Of a stretch of DNA of 64,000 nt, positions 43,727 to 52,582 are shown piece by piece (within the stretch, counting starts at the first letter, position 1; every line of letters begins with the position of its first letter). A model generated the notes under the pieces. The model ran no database searches, was not told where the DNA came from, and was given only the letters and a program-made list of their open reading frames with translations. Source of the DNA: DASUBV01 sp036501025 (lineage in GTDB: Bacteria > Actinomycetota > Actinomycetes > Streptosporangiales > Streptosporangiaceae). The translations under genes were made by a program, and so were the position numbers. The stretch covers positions 1-64,000 of the forward strand of contig DASYBB010000074.1 in the NCBI GenBank assembly GCA_036501025.1, given 5' to 3'.

Positions 43727-44503
43727 TCAGGCGCGCTCGACCAGGGCGAGCACCCGGGCCGGGCTGCCCGACCCGCCGGCGATCGGCAGCGGCCCGGCGA
43801 TGACCAGGGCTCCGGTGGCGGGCAGCGCGGCCAGGTTCTGGAGCTGCGTGAGCCCGTACTTGCCCGCTCCGAGCAGCTCGGAGTGACACGGGAAGGGCGG
43901 ATCGAAGGAGTGCGCGGCACCGGCGTCGGTGCCCACCGTTTCGACGCCCAGGCCCATTACCGGTGACTCCCGCGCGATCCAGCGGGCGCATTCGACCGAT
44001 AGGCCGGGCGTGTGCGGCCCGGTCTCATTGGCGTTGAGGAACTTCTCCTGGCTGTCCGAGCGCGCGTCCCAGCCGGTGCGGTACAGCAGCCAGCCCCGCT
44101 CGGGCAGCGGGCCGTGCTCCGCCTCCCATTGCCTGATGTGGTCGACCTCGAGCAGGAAGTCCGGGTCGGCCGCCGCCTGAGCGCTGAAGTCCAGCATCAC
44201 GGCCGGGGCGATCAGGCTCGCCGCGGGCACCTGGGCGACGTCCAGGCCGTCCCGGCCGCTGATCCAGTGCACCGGAGCGTCAAAGTGGGTGCCGGTGTGC
44301 TCGCCGGTGGTGATGTCGTTCCAGTACCAGGCCGGGCCGCGGTCGTCGTACCGGCTCACCTCGCGCAGCGAGAACGACACGGTGTTGGCGAACGGCTCGG
44401 GCAGCCGGATCACCGGCGTCGTCGACTCCAGCCGGGCGGTGAGGTCCACGACCTCCACGGCGCCGGACGCCAGGGCGGAAGAAAGCTGGTCAAGAATCGG
44501 CAT
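43727..44503 (-). CDS. Cyclase-family metal hydrolase (kynurenine-formamidase-like)
   Basis: 258 aa. The metal-binding signature HTGTHFDAPVHW (HxGTHxDxPxH) is intact, followed by GWLLYRTGWD and GLGVETVGTDAG. Members hydrolyse N-formylkynurenine, isatin or other lactams, or act as polyketide cyclases. The ATG at 44503 with GGAGGG about 9 bases upstream is the start; the longer frame to 44719 has no cyclase homology. Coupling to a ThDP enzyme suggests the hydrolysed product, possibly a 2-oxoacid such as isatinate or an aryl-glyoxylate, is then decarboxylated. Confidence 0.87.
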   Translation of the reverse strand: MPILDQLSSALASGAVEVVDLTARLESTTPVIRLPEPFANTVSFSLREVSRYDDRGPAWYWNDITTGEHTGTHFDAPVHWISGRDGLDVAQVPAASLIAPAVMLDFSAQAAADPDFLLEVDHIRQWEAEHGPLPERGWLLYRTGWDARSDSQEKFLNANETGPHTPGLSVECARWIARESPVMGLGVETVGTDAGAAHSFDPPFPCHSELLGAGKYGLTQLQNLAALPATGALVIAGPLPIAGGSGSPARVLALVERA

Positions 44504-44603
44504 GGAACGCGCCCTCCAGGCGACGAGCGGCTCGCGGGGCGGGGTTGCCCGCGCGAGGGCATGCACCAGACTGCCGGTGCCGGCCGGCGAGCACAATAGA
44601 GCC

Positions 44604-45383
44604 ATGACCAACCCCGCTATCAAAGCCACCACCCTGGTGACGCAGGACGGCGTCCCGATCGACGCCGTCCACCTGCCCGGGCCCGGCGACCTGGGAATCG
44701 TCGTTGCGCACGGGTTCACGCTGAGCTGGCAGCGGCCGGCCGTGTGGCGGGTCGCGACGCGCCTGAGCCGGTTCGGCGGGGTGGTCAGCTTCGACTTCCG
44801 GGGCCACGGGCGGTCCGGGGGCGCGTCGACGGTCGGCGACCTGGAGATCAGGGACCTGGACGTGGCCGTGGCCTACGCCCGCGAGCTCGGCTACACGAAG
44901 ATCGCGACGGTCGGGTTCTCCATGGGCGCCTCGGTCGTGCTGCGGCACGCCGGCCTGATCGGCGGCGTGGACGCGGTCGTGGCGGTCAGCGGGCCGGGGC
45001 GCTGGTACTACCGGGGCACCAAGCCGATGCGGCGGGTGCACTTCGCCATCGAGAACCGGGTCGGCCGGCTGATCCTGCGCAGCTTCTGGGACACCCGGAT
45101 CAGCAACGGCCGGTGGGACCCCGACCCGGTGCCGCCCGACGAGGCCGCCGCCCTGATCGCGCCGGTGCCCCTGCTGGTCGTGCACGGCGACCAGGACGAG
45201 TTCTTCCCCGTCGACCACGCCGAGCAGATCTACGCGGCCGCCCGCGACCCCAAGGACCTGTGGATCGTCCCCGGCTTCGGGCACGCCGAGTCCGGCTCGC
45301 CGCCGGCCCTGGTGGACCGGATCGGCGGCTGGCTGCTGGCCCGGGTGCCGGCCGGCGCCGAGGCGGCGCCTACCCGAACGTGA
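44604..45383 (+). CDS. Alpha/beta hydrolase
   Basis: 259 aa. VVAHGFTLSWQRP gives the oxyanion loop, FRGHGRSGG the cap entry, TVGFSMGASVVL the nucleophile Ser107, LLVVHGDQDEFFP the acid Asp and GFGHAESG the catalytic His. The layout is that of small serine esterases or lysophospholipase-like enzymes; the substrate is unknown. It is divergent from the cyclase with 100 bases between. It overlaps the end of dipZ tail to tail by 14 bases. Confidence 0.87.
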   Translation: MTNPAIKATTLVTQDGVPIDAVHLPGPGDLGIVVAHGFTLSWQRPAVWRVATRLSRFGGVVSFDFRGHGRSGGASTVGDLEIRDLDVAVAYARELGYTKIATVGFSMGASVVLRHAGLIGGVDAVVAVSGPGRWYYRGTKPMRRVHFAIENRVGRLILRSFWDTRISNGRWDPDPVPPDEAAALIAPVPLLVVHGDQDEFFPVDHAEQIYAAARDPKDLWIVPGFGHAESGSPPALVDRIGGWLLARVPAGAEAAPTRT

Positions 45384-47205
45384 ACGAGTAGGCGCTCAGC
45401 CCCGGCGAGAGCGTCACCTCGATGGTGGCGCTCTCCGGCTGCGCGCGGCTGACCAGCGTGTAGATGTCCGGCGCGCCGGACACGTGGTAGGTGGTCGTCT
45501 TCCCGTTGACCGTGGCCGTGACCGTCCCGGTCCCGCCCACGTCGAGGTAGACATCGTCGGCGGTGAAGTTCAGCTTGAGCGCCGCGTTCTTCCCCGCGGT
45601 GAGGTTCTCGCTGCCGACCGTCCACGTGCCCGCGAGCGCCCACTCGCTCGGCGGGATCGAGGCCGGGAACGAGAAGCCTTGCGTCCCGGTGCCGCCCTGC
45701 CCCGCGTAGGTGTCGGCCCGCGCCGACCCGAGGTAGGTCTCCGGCGTCTGGTCGGTCGAGGTCGGCGTCGTGTCCGGGACCTGCGTGGCGGCCGGCAGGT
45801 GCAGCCCCGGCCGGGCCGCGGTGAGCAGCTGCCGGATCAGCGCCTCGTTCTGCGCGTAGTTGCCCTCGCCGATGGACACGTGCCGGACCGTGCCGGTCGA
45901 GTCGATCAGGTAGTCGGCCGGCCAGGAGTCGTTGCCGTAGTTGTCCCAGGTCTTGTAGTTGTCGTCCAGGGCCACCGGGTAGTCGATCTTCAGCCGCTTG
46001 ACGCCGGCCGCCACATTCGCCGGGACATGCTCGAACGCGTACTCCGGGGTCTGCACCCCGATGACGACCAGGCCGTCCGCCTTGTAGTCGGAGTACCAGG
46101 CGTTGACGTGCGTGATGGCGCGCTGGCAGTTGATGCACGAGTAGGCCCAGAAGTCGACCAGGACAACCTTGCCGCGCAGCCCGCTCAGGTTCAGCGCCTT
46201 GTCGCCCGGCGTGTTGAACCACTGCTGGATGCCCCCGATCGGCGGGGCCTTGCCGCAGCTGGTCAGCGTCAGCGACGGGTTCTGGGAGCAGGCCGCCAGG
46301 GCCGCCTTCTGCTTGGGGCCGAGCACCGACGAGCCGCTGCCGGCCGTGTCGAGGGCCTGGTTCAGCCCGGAGGTGTAGTCCGGGATGGCGCGCTGCAGGG
46401 CGTCGGTCACGTTGAAGGTCAGCGCCACGGCGAGCGCGATCAGCACCACGCCGGCCCCGATCCGGACCGCGCGCTGGCGGGTCCGGAACGCCCGCACCCG
46501 CTCGGCCACCCGGCGCCCGGCCAGCGCGAAGCCCAGCAGCGGGATGGCCGTCCCGACGCCGAACGCCACCGTCAGGGCCACCGTGTCGACCCCGATCTTG
46601 CCCGTCGCGCCGGCCACGGTGATGGCGGCCAGCACCGGCCCGGCGCACGGCACGTAGACCGCGCCGAGGGCGAGCCCGAGGCCGAATCCGCCGTGCTGCT
46701 TCCCCACCCGGCGCTGCGGGATCCGGGCGAACGGCCGCTCCAGCAGGTCCTGCACGCGGGGGAACATCATCGCGATGCCGACCAGCACCAGCACGACCAG
46801 CCCGGCCCACCGGATGATGTCCTTGGGCAGGGGGAGCACGCTCAGGACCAGGGTGCCGAGCAGCGTGAACACGCTGAAGCTGAGGGCCAGCCCGGCCACC
46901 ACCAGGTACGGCCGGCGGCCGTCGCGGTGCGCCCGGTCCGCCGCGGGAGCGGGCACCTCGCCCGCGGCCGCGGTCCCGGCCGGGCCGCCGCCGGACGGCC
47001 CCGGGCCGCCCGCCTGCTCCGCGTCCGCGGGCGCGCCGACGGTCGCGGGCACCCGGTCAGCGCCCCGGCTCTGCGCCGCCGCCGGCTCCGGGCGGGCCCC
47101 CTGCGCGCCGCCGGTCAGGAAGATCACCGGGAGCACGGGCAGGACGCACGGGGAAATGCCCGTGATGAGGCCGCCCACGAGCCCGATCAGGATAAGAGTG
47201 ATCAC
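45370..47205 (-). CDS. dipZ: DipZ: CcdA electron transporter fused to TlpA-like thioredoxin
   Basis: 611 aa. An N-terminal CcdA domain has its two reactive Cys in GISPCVLPVLP and AVYVPCAGPVL, and six TM helices. A periplasmic thioredoxin domain contains FWAYSCINCQRA (CxxC), and a C-terminal beta-rich domain (about residues 480-611; carbohydrate-binding-like in DipZ structures) follows. It moves electrons from cytoplasmic thioredoxin to exported disulfides. The first CcdA helices are split by a Pro/Ala/Gly loop of about 70 residues. The GTG at 47205 is the start, with GGAGGG 6 bases before it; the frame to 47271 is not CcdA-like. Confidence 0.93.
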   Translation of the reverse strand: MITLILIGLVGGLITGISPCVLPVLPVIFLTGGAQGARPEPAAAQSRGADRVPATVGAPADAEQAGGPGPSGGGPAGTAAAGEVPAPAADRAHRDGRRPYLVVAGLALSFSVFTLLGTLVLSVLPLPKDIIRWAGLVVLVLVGIAMMFPRVQDLLERPFARIPQRRVGKQHGGFGLGLALGAVYVPCAGPVLAAITVAGATGKIGVDTVALTVAFGVGTAIPLLGFALAGRRVAERVRAFRTRQRAVRIGAGVVLIALAVALTFNVTDALQRAIPDYTSGLNQALDTAGSGSSVLGPKQKAALAACSQNPSLTLTSCGKAPPIGGIQQWFNTPGDKALNLSGLRGKVVLVDFWAYSCINCQRAITHVNAWYSDYKADGLVVIGVQTPEYAFEHVPANVAAGVKRLKIDYPVALDDNYKTWDNYGNDSWPADYLIDSTGTVRHVSIGEGNYAQNEALIRQLLTAARPGLHLPAATQVPDTTPTSTDQTPETYLGSARADTYAGQGGTGTQGFSFPASIPPSEWALAGTWTVGSENLTAGKNAALKLNFTADDVYLDVGGTGTVTATVNGKTTTYHVSGAPDIYTLVSRAQPESATIEVTLSPGLSAYSFTFG

Positions 47206-47330
47206 GTGAAACCCTCCATGGCTCTGTCCATGAACACGAGCCACCCGGCCCCGTGGTTCCGGGCCGGACATGACGATCCTGTGACGCTTCCCTGAGGAAT
47301 TGCTGAGCGGGCCGGCGATAATCCAGGCGC

Positions 47331-47957
47331 ATGGCCCCCCGAACGATCACCACCGTCCTGTTCGACGGCTTCGAGCCGCTGGACGTCTTCGGCCCGCTGG
47401 AGCTGTTCGGCTCCCTGCCCGACCAGTTCCGCCTGGTCCTGGCCGGCCCCGGCGCCGGCCCGGTGCGCAGCGCCCACGGCTGGGCCGTAGTGACGGACGT
47501 CTCCTACGAAACGCTGCCGCCCCCCGACATCGTGCTCGTCCCCGGCGGCCGCGGCACCCGGCCGCTCACGACCGACGCCGGCTTCCTGGGCTGGCTCGCC
47601 CGCTGGGCGGCCGGCGCCGACCTGGTCACCTCGGTATGCACCGGCTCGGCGCTGCTCGCCGCGGCCGGCCTGCTCGACGGCTACCGGGCCACGTCCAACA
47701 AGCGGGCCTTCGCCTGGGCCCGCGAGCAGGGCCCGCGGGTGGAGTGGGTCGCCCAGGCCCGCTGGGTGGCCGACCGTGACCGGTGGACGTCCTCCGGCGT
47801 CGCGGCCGGCATGGACATGGCGCTCGCCCTCATCGCCGGCCTGCACGGCGAGGAGCTGGCCCGCGAGGTCGCGGACCGCGTCGAGCTGGAGTGGCACCAG
47901 GACTCCGCCTGGGACCCCTTCGCCGCCCGCGCCGGCCTGGTGCCCGGCCCCGGCTAA
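47331..47957 (+). CDS. DJ-1/PfpI family protein
   Basis: 208 aa. TVLFDGFEPLDVFGPLELFG opens the domain, VLVPGGRGTR and SVCTGSALLAAAGLLDGYRATSNKRAFAW contain the nucleophile Cys, and VADRDRWTSSGVAAGMDMALAL closes it. It has no AraC domain. It is the fourth DJ-1 superfamily protein in the window. Function unknown; this branch includes isonitrile hydratase-like enzymes. It is divergent from dipZ and convergent with the U32-like gene, 7 bases apart. Confidence 0.88.
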   Translation: MAPRTITTVLFDGFEPLDVFGPLELFGSLPDQFRLVLAGPGAGPVRSAHGWAVVTDVSYETLPPPDIVLVPGGRGTRPLTTDAGFLGWLARWAAGADLVTSVCTGSALLAAAGLLDGYRATSNKRAFAWAREQGPRVEWVAQARWVADRDRWTSSGVAAGMDMALALIAGLHGEELAREVADRVELEWHQDSAWDPFAARAGLVPGPG

Positions 47958-47964
47958 TGCTCGG

Positions 47965-48885
47965 CTAGGGCTCGGGGATGCCGAGGCCCTTGGCGCCCGG
48001 CGCGGACTGGGTCAGCTTGAGGTCGCTGCGGCGCATCCACTCCAGCGCGACCTGGGCGCGGTGTACCTTCTCCCGCGCGATGGCGGCGGCGTCGGCCTCG
48101 ATGTGGACGCCGCTGGGATACAGCGGCCGTGCGTTGCGCAGCCCGAACTTGACGTACATCGGCGCGGCCGCGGCGACCAGGTCGGCCGCCTCCTGCCCGC
48201 GCACGATGCCGCCCATGCCGTCGGGCGCCTCCACGTACAGGTCCAGCGGCACGCTCGCGTGCGCGCGCATCTCGGCCAGCTGGCCGAGCGTGACGTCGGC
48301 GGGCACGTTGACGGTGGAGGCGCCGAGGTCCTGCAGCTGCCGCAGGCTGACCGGGTTGGACGGCGCGATGACGGCGGACACCTTCCACACCACCGACGCG
48401 GGCAGGTCGCCGGCCGCCTGCAGCTCGGCGACCAGCTGGAGCAGCCCGGGGTCGGCGACCAGGAAGCCGCGGATGCCCTGCTCCACCCCGCGCAGCACGT
48501 CATCGAGCGCGTAGCGGAGCTGCCGGGTGCCGCGCAGGCGGCCGGCCAGGCCCGCGCCGTCCGCCGCGTGCGCGGACCGGCCGATGTCCCACTCCTCGCG
48601 CGGCCCGACGAACAGCGAGACCTCGGTGCCGGTGTCCGCGCCGATGCGGGCCATCTCGGCCAGCTCGGCCTCGCTCAGCAGCATCGCCCCGCTGCCCTGC
48701 GAGACCCGGTTCACGATCACGCCGACCGCGGCGGCCGCCTCGACCACGGCCCGCAGCACGGCGGGGCCCTCGACGCTCGGGATCTCGATCCGGAAGTGCG
48801 CTCCGTCCGGGAACCGGGCCGCGCTGGCGGCCGGCGCCTGCTCGGCGGCGAGTCCGCGCCCGGCCAGGATGTCGGCTCCCGTCAT
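47965..48885 (-). CDS. Peptidase U32-like TIM-barrel protein
   Basis: 306 aa. The order GTEVSLFVGPRE, GIRGFLVADPGLLQLVAELQAAGDLP, KVSAVIAPSNPVSLRQLQDLGASTVNVPADVTLGQL and YVEAPDGMGGIVRG fits a TIM barrel of the U32 peptidase / UbiU-type family. The four-Cys cluster of the tRNA- and ubiquinone-hydroxylating members is absent, so an iron-sulfur role is unlikely. Peptidase activity has not been shown for such solitary proteins. I take the ATG at 48885 (AGAGG 9 bases upstream) over 48966. Confidence 0.6.
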   Translation of the reverse strand: MTGADILAGRGLAAEQAPAASAARFPDGAHFRIEIPSVEGPAVLRAVVEAAAAVGVIVNRVSQGSGAMLLSEAELAEMARIGADTGTEVSLFVGPREEWDIGRSAHAADGAGLAGRLRGTRQLRYALDDVLRGVEQGIRGFLVADPGLLQLVAELQAAGDLPASVVWKVSAVIAPSNPVSLRQLQDLGASTVNVPADVTLGQLAEMRAHASVPLDLYVEAPDGMGGIVRGQEAADLVAAAAPMYVKFGLRNARPLYPSGVHIEADAAAIAREKVHRAQVALEWMRRSDLKLTQSAPGAKGLGIPEP

Positions 48886-49041
48886 GTGCTGCCGCCTCTC
48901 GGTCGTCGTCGCGCCCGCGGCCGGACGGGGCGACGCCCCTCCGGCGGGCACGGGCATGGCGATCATTGTGTCAAGGCGCGGCGGTTGGCGGGAAGCGCGG
49001 CGATCCCGGGCCGGGGGGCGCTGAGGAAAGCGTCCCCTCGG

Positions 49042-49791
49042 CTAGCGGCGGATCTTGCGCCAGACGGGGCGGGGGACCACGCGGAGGGCGGCGGCCAGGA
49101 CGCGCAGGGTGCCGGGCACCCAGACCAGCGTCTCGCCGTTCTTGGCCAGCGCGGCGGCGACCGCCTCGCCGACGGCCGGCGGGGTGGTGGCCAGGGGCGC
49201 CGGGGACATGCCGCGGGTCATCCGGCCGATGACGAAGCCCGGCCGCACCAGCAGGACCCGGACGCCGGTGCCGTGCAGCGCGTCGGTCAGCCCGCGGCCG
49301 AAGGCATCCAGGCCGGCCTTGGCCGACCCGTACACGAAGCTGGCCTTGCGCGGCCGGACCGCGGCGATGGACGACAGGATCACGATCGTCCCGTGCCCCT
49401 GGGCGCGCATCCGCCCGGCGACGGCCAGCAGGGTGGTGACGTGGCCGGTGAAGTTCGTCCCGACCAGGCGGCCGGCCTCCAGCGGGTCGCCGTCCAGGGT
49501 CTCCTGCCGGGTCAGCACCCCGGCCGCCGAGATGACCAGGTCGACCTCCCCGCCCGCGAAGGCGCTGTCGATCAGGGCCGGATGCGCGCCGAAGTCCAGC
49601 GCGTCGAACTCCAGCGTGGTGACCCGGTAGGGCAGCGCCTTGCCGGCCGCGGCCAGCAGCTGCTCATCCCGGCCGGCCAGCAGCACCTCGGTCTCGCCCG
49701 GCGCGCGCAGCGCGGCCAGGATCGCGAGCCCGATCTCGCTGGTCCCGCCCAGCAGCAGGATCCGGGCGGGCCGCCCCAGGGCATCCAGCAC
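49042..49791 (-). CDS. dprE2: Decaprenylphospho-2-keto-ribose reductase DprE2
   Basis: 249 aa. SDR with ILLLGGTSEIGLAILAAL (cofactor loop GGTSEIG, characteristic of DprE2), VISAAGVL, TIVILSSIAAVRPRKASFVYGSAKAGLDAF (Ser..Tyr..Lys) and VRPGFVIGRMTRGM. DprE2 reduces decaprenyl-phospho-2-keto-beta-D-erythro-pentofuranose to decaprenyl-phospho-arabinose, the arabinose donor for wall polymers. It follows the UbiA gene by 94 bases. Its flavin partner DprE1 is not in the window. The spacer upstream contains direct repeats of CTCAGCACGGCTACGG type. Confidence 0.87.
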   Translation of the reverse strand: MLDALGRPARILLLGGTSEIGLAILAALRAPGETEVLLAGRDEQLLAAAGKALPYRVTTLEFDALDFGAHPALIDSAFAGGEVDLVISAAGVLTRQETLDGDPLEAGRLVGTNFTGHVTTLLAVAGRMRAQGHGTIVILSSIAAVRPRKASFVYGSAKAGLDAFGRGLTDALHGTGVRVLLVRPGFVIGRMTRGMSPAPLATTPPAVGEAVAAALAKNGETLVWVPGTLRVLAAALRVVPRPVWRKIRR

Positions 49792-49885
49792 GGCAGCTCC
49801 TCAGTTACTCAGCACGGCTACGGCTACTCAGTACACGGCAATTCAGTACGGCTACGGCTGCGGCCACTCAGCACGACTCGGGCGG

Positions 49886-50962
49886 TCACCGCCGCGCGGC
49901 TAACAAGCCCGCCGCGAACAGGGCCAGCCAGGCCAGCTCCGCGACGGCCATGACGCGGTCCCGGATGATCAGGTCCTCGACGCCCTTGCCATCGGCGTGC
50001 CCGCTCAGCCAGTCGAACCGGGCCAGCGCCACCGCCAGCGCCACGAGGCTGACCAGGTGCCAGATCTCCCGGTCGCCGCCGCTGCTGGTCACCGCCCACA
50101 GCGCGTAGGACACGACCATAGCGCCGCTCAGCAGGCGCGAGACCACGCCGAGCGAGCGGTAGCGGTAGAAGCGCACCACCGGCCGGTGGCCGGCCGCGCC
50201 GTCGCCCAGGGTGGCCAGCTCGCCGCGGCGCTTGCTGACCGCGACCATGAGCGCGCCGAGGCTGCACACGGTCAGGAACCAGCCCGACGGCGGGACATGG
50301 GTGGCCGCCGCCCCGCCGAGGGCGCGCAGCACGAAGCCGGACGCCACGCAGGCCAGCTCGACCACCGGCACGTGCTTGAGGGCCAGCGAGTAGGAGAACG
50401 AGATGACGAGGTAGATCGCGATGGTCACGGTCAGGCCGGGCGCGCTGATCCAGAAGCCCGAGCTGATGGCCGCGATCGTCAGCACCACGGCGACGGCCAG
50501 GGCATGCGCGGCCGGGAGCTCGCCGGAGGCGATGGGCCGATGCCGCTTGACCGGGTGCTGCCGGTCGCGCTCGGCGTCCACCACGTCGTTGACCAGGTAG
50601 ACCGTGCTGGACGCGGCGATGAACGCGACCAGCGCGACCAGCGCGTAGGCGAGGCCGTACGGCCGCCCGACCGTCGCCCCGGCGACCGGCGCCGCCAGCA
50701 CGAGCAGGTTCTTGGGCCACTGGCGCGGCCTGCTGGCCCGCAGCACCGCGCCGGGCCAGCCGCCGGCCGAGCGCGGCCGGCGGGCCGGGCCGCTGGCCGG
50801 GCCCGGGCCGGGGCTCAGAGCCGGGCCCGGGACCACGCTCGGGAGCGGGCCGGGGACCGGGACCGGGATCCCGGCCCGCCCCGGCGCCGGGGTCTCCAGC
50901 GCCGCCCCCGTCCGCACCGGTGCTTCCTGCGGCCTCGGCCCGCCGCGCTGGCTGCCCGTCAC
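49886..50962 (-). CDS. ubiA: Decaprenyl-phosphate phosphoribosyltransferase (UbiA family)
   Basis: 358 aa, about nine TM helices. SRPRQWPKNLLVLAAPVA and NDVVDAERDRQHPVKRHRPIASGEL (NDxxDxxxD with the HPxKxxRPI extension) identify the branch that transfers phosphoribose from PRPP to decaprenyl phosphate (Rv3806c type), the first step towards decaprenyl-phospho-arabinose. The second Asp motif is in RRGELATLGD. The GTG at 50962 overlaps the stop of the phosphodiester glycosidase (GTGA). The roughly 80 residues before the domain are Pro/Gly low complexity. The longer frame to 51100 is rejected because it would overlap that gene by 142 bases. Confidence 0.88.
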   Translation of the reverse strand: MTGSQRGGPRPQEAPVRTGAALETPAPGRAGIPVPVPGPLPSVVPGPALSPGPGPASGPARRPRSAGGWPGAVLRASRPRQWPKNLLVLAAPVAGATVGRPYGLAYALVALVAFIAASSTVYLVNDVVDAERDRQHPVKRHRPIASGELPAAHALAVAVVLTIAAISSGFWISAPGLTVTIAIYLVISFSYSLALKHVPVVELACVASGFVLRALGGAAATHVPPSGWFLTVCSLGALMVAVSKRRGELATLGDGAAGHRPVVRFYRYRSLGVVSRLLSGAMVVSYALWAVTSSGGDREIWHLVSLVALAVALARFDWLSGHADGKGVEDLIIRDRVMAVAELAWLALFAAGLLAARR

Positions 50963-52260
50963 CGCGCGAATACCGCCGTGAAGTCGCGGTTGGCGGGGGA
51001 GTAGTAGCGCGCCGGCGGCTGCACCTGATCCGGCAGCAGGCTCACGGGCTTCGGGTTGAAGGGGTGCTGACCGGGCTGGTAGTACATGAAATTTGTCCAA
51101 TCCGGGTTGATGTCCAGCTCCATGGCCGTCACCGCGCCGGCCCGCGCGAGCAGGCTGGCCAGCGAGCGGACGGACAGGGCCGGCCCGTAGACGTAGATGA
51201 TGCGGCCGTCGGCGGTGACGCCAATGCCCGATCGCCAGACGTAATAGTTCCCGCCGAGGGTTGCGCCCCAGTTCGTCTCCACGTTCTGGTCCACCGTGGG
51301 CGGGACCTTGCCGCCGAGCACGATGGGCAGCAGGTTCTGCCGCACCCCGGCGACCGCCGGGGTCATGACCAGTCCGTGCTCATCCCAGGTCCCGATGGTG
51401 AAGCTGCCGTCGCGGTAGTAGACCATCGAGGCCACGCCCTTGCGCAGCGGCCCGCCGCGGTGGCTCCCGTTGAGGTAGAACCCACCGCCGGACGAGGCGA
51501 TCTTGAACCCGCCGTTGAAGGTCGCCGCCAGGCCGTGCCGGGCGCCCGCGGCCAGGACCGGCGAGGCCCCGCCGTAGCTGCCGGGCCCCGGGTCCTCGGC
51601 GCCGGGCCGGAGCTCGAACCGCAGCAGGTGCGGGTTCATCGAGACGATGCCCGCCACGAACGACGTGTGCACGCTGTCGGGCCGCAGGAACGTGGCGTAC
51701 ATGGCCGGGACATTGCTCACGACGTACAGCGACCGCCACTGGCCCTCGCCCGGCAGCGGCTTGCCCGCGGGGGAGGTCAGCGGCGCCGGGACGGCGAATC
51801 CCGGCTGCGGCGGGGGCGGGCTGACCGGGCCGGCCGGGCCGCGGTGGCCGGGCGGGCGCGGCCCGGCGCCCTTGGCGGCCGCGGCGCCTTCCCCGGTCAG
51901 CGAGAAGGACGGTTTGCCGCCGACCTTCGGCGACTTGTAGGAGACCCATTCCCCGAATGTCACCAGCGGTCCGAGATCATGATCGCGTGCCCATTCCGCC
52001 GCGCGCTCGGAGAGCGTCCCGCCGCCGGGACGGGTCAGGGCGTATCCCATCGACCAGGAAAACCAGGCGAAGATAAGCACGAATACGGCCGCGGTAATCC
52101 GGAAGCCCCGGCGGTTCAGCAGCCGGCGCCGTGACCGGTCCGGCCCGGGCGGGCCCGGCGGCGCGCCCTCCGGCACGGCCGGCGCATCGGCCGGCGCACC
52201 GGACTCGGCCGGGTCCTCCCTGCGGATCCGCACCCGCCTGGACGTACCGGAGTCAGGCAT
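50959..52260 (-). CDS. Phosphodiester glycosidase-domain membrane protein (NAGPA/DUF2233)
   Basis: 433 aa. A basic cytoplasmic N-terminus, one TM helix (about residues 53-73) and a Pro-rich stretch precede a NAGPA/DUF2233 domain: SLYVVSNVPAMYATFLRPD, AATFNGGFKIASSGGGFYLNG, GVRQNLLPIVLGGK and the conserved AVTAMELDINPDWTNFMYY. The family includes the lysosomal uncovering enzyme that cleaves GlcNAc-1-phosphodiesters. Here the domain is outside the cell. Its coupling to two decaprenyl-phospho-pentose genes suggests it trims sugar-1-phosphodiester linkages of wall polymers (inference). Confidence 0.85.
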   Translation of the reverse strand: MPDSGTSRRVRIRREDPAESGAPADAPAVPEGAPPGPPGPDRSRRRLLNRRGFRITAAVFVLIFAWFSWSMGYALTRPGGGTLSERAAEWARDHDLGPLVTFGEWVSYKSPKVGGKPSFSLTGEGAAAAKGAGPRPPGHRGPAGPVSPPPPQPGFAVPAPLTSPAGKPLPGEGQWRSLYVVSNVPAMYATFLRPDSVHTSFVAGIVSMNPHLLRFELRPGAEDPGPGSYGGASPVLAAGARHGLAATFNGGFKIASSGGGFYLNGSHRGGPLRKGVASMVYYRDGSFTIGTWDEHGLVMTPAVAGVRQNLLPIVLGGKVPPTVDQNVETNWGATLGGNYYVWRSGIGVTADGRIIYVYGPALSVRSLASLLARAGAVTAMELDINPDWTNFMYYQPGQHPFNPKPVSLLPDQVQPPARYYSPANRDFTAVFAR

Positions 52261-52582
52261 GCATGTCCTCCCTGCCGCCCGGATGTCCGGACGGCCGGCC
52301 CCCGCATGGATCAGTTACCGGTCAGCTGGCGCTCGGACCGCCGTCAGGAAGCGCCCGCACGGCATGGAGCATACTGCCCAAAACCGGCGTGTTGCGTTGC
52401 CGTCCCCGAACATAACTATGCGCTAAACAGCTTCTTTACTACTTCGGCGCCCGGCCGCCGGAGATCGCGGGGCCAGCCCCGTTCCGCCCGGCCCGACCGG
52501 GCCATGCCAGGCCCTGCCCCCGGAAATCCCCGGCCAAGCTCATGCCGGGGTAATAGATCATTACCGACGCGCGGCCAGCGCG
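52261..52582. other. Upstream region of the glycosidase-ubiA-dprE2 operon
   Basis: 322 bases without a supported gene. An AT-richer island (about 52365-52450, with AAACAGCTTCTTTACTACTT) contrasts with the flanks and probably holds the minus-strand promoter of the operon. TATGCT on the minus strand near 52370 is a candidate -10. No strong hairpin follows guaB1. Confidence 0.35.

Noticed and set aside
47965..48885. Assignment as UbiU/TrhP-type iron-sulfur hydroxylase
   Set aside because: The four conserved Cys of that subgroup are absent, so only the wider U32-like fold is claimed.
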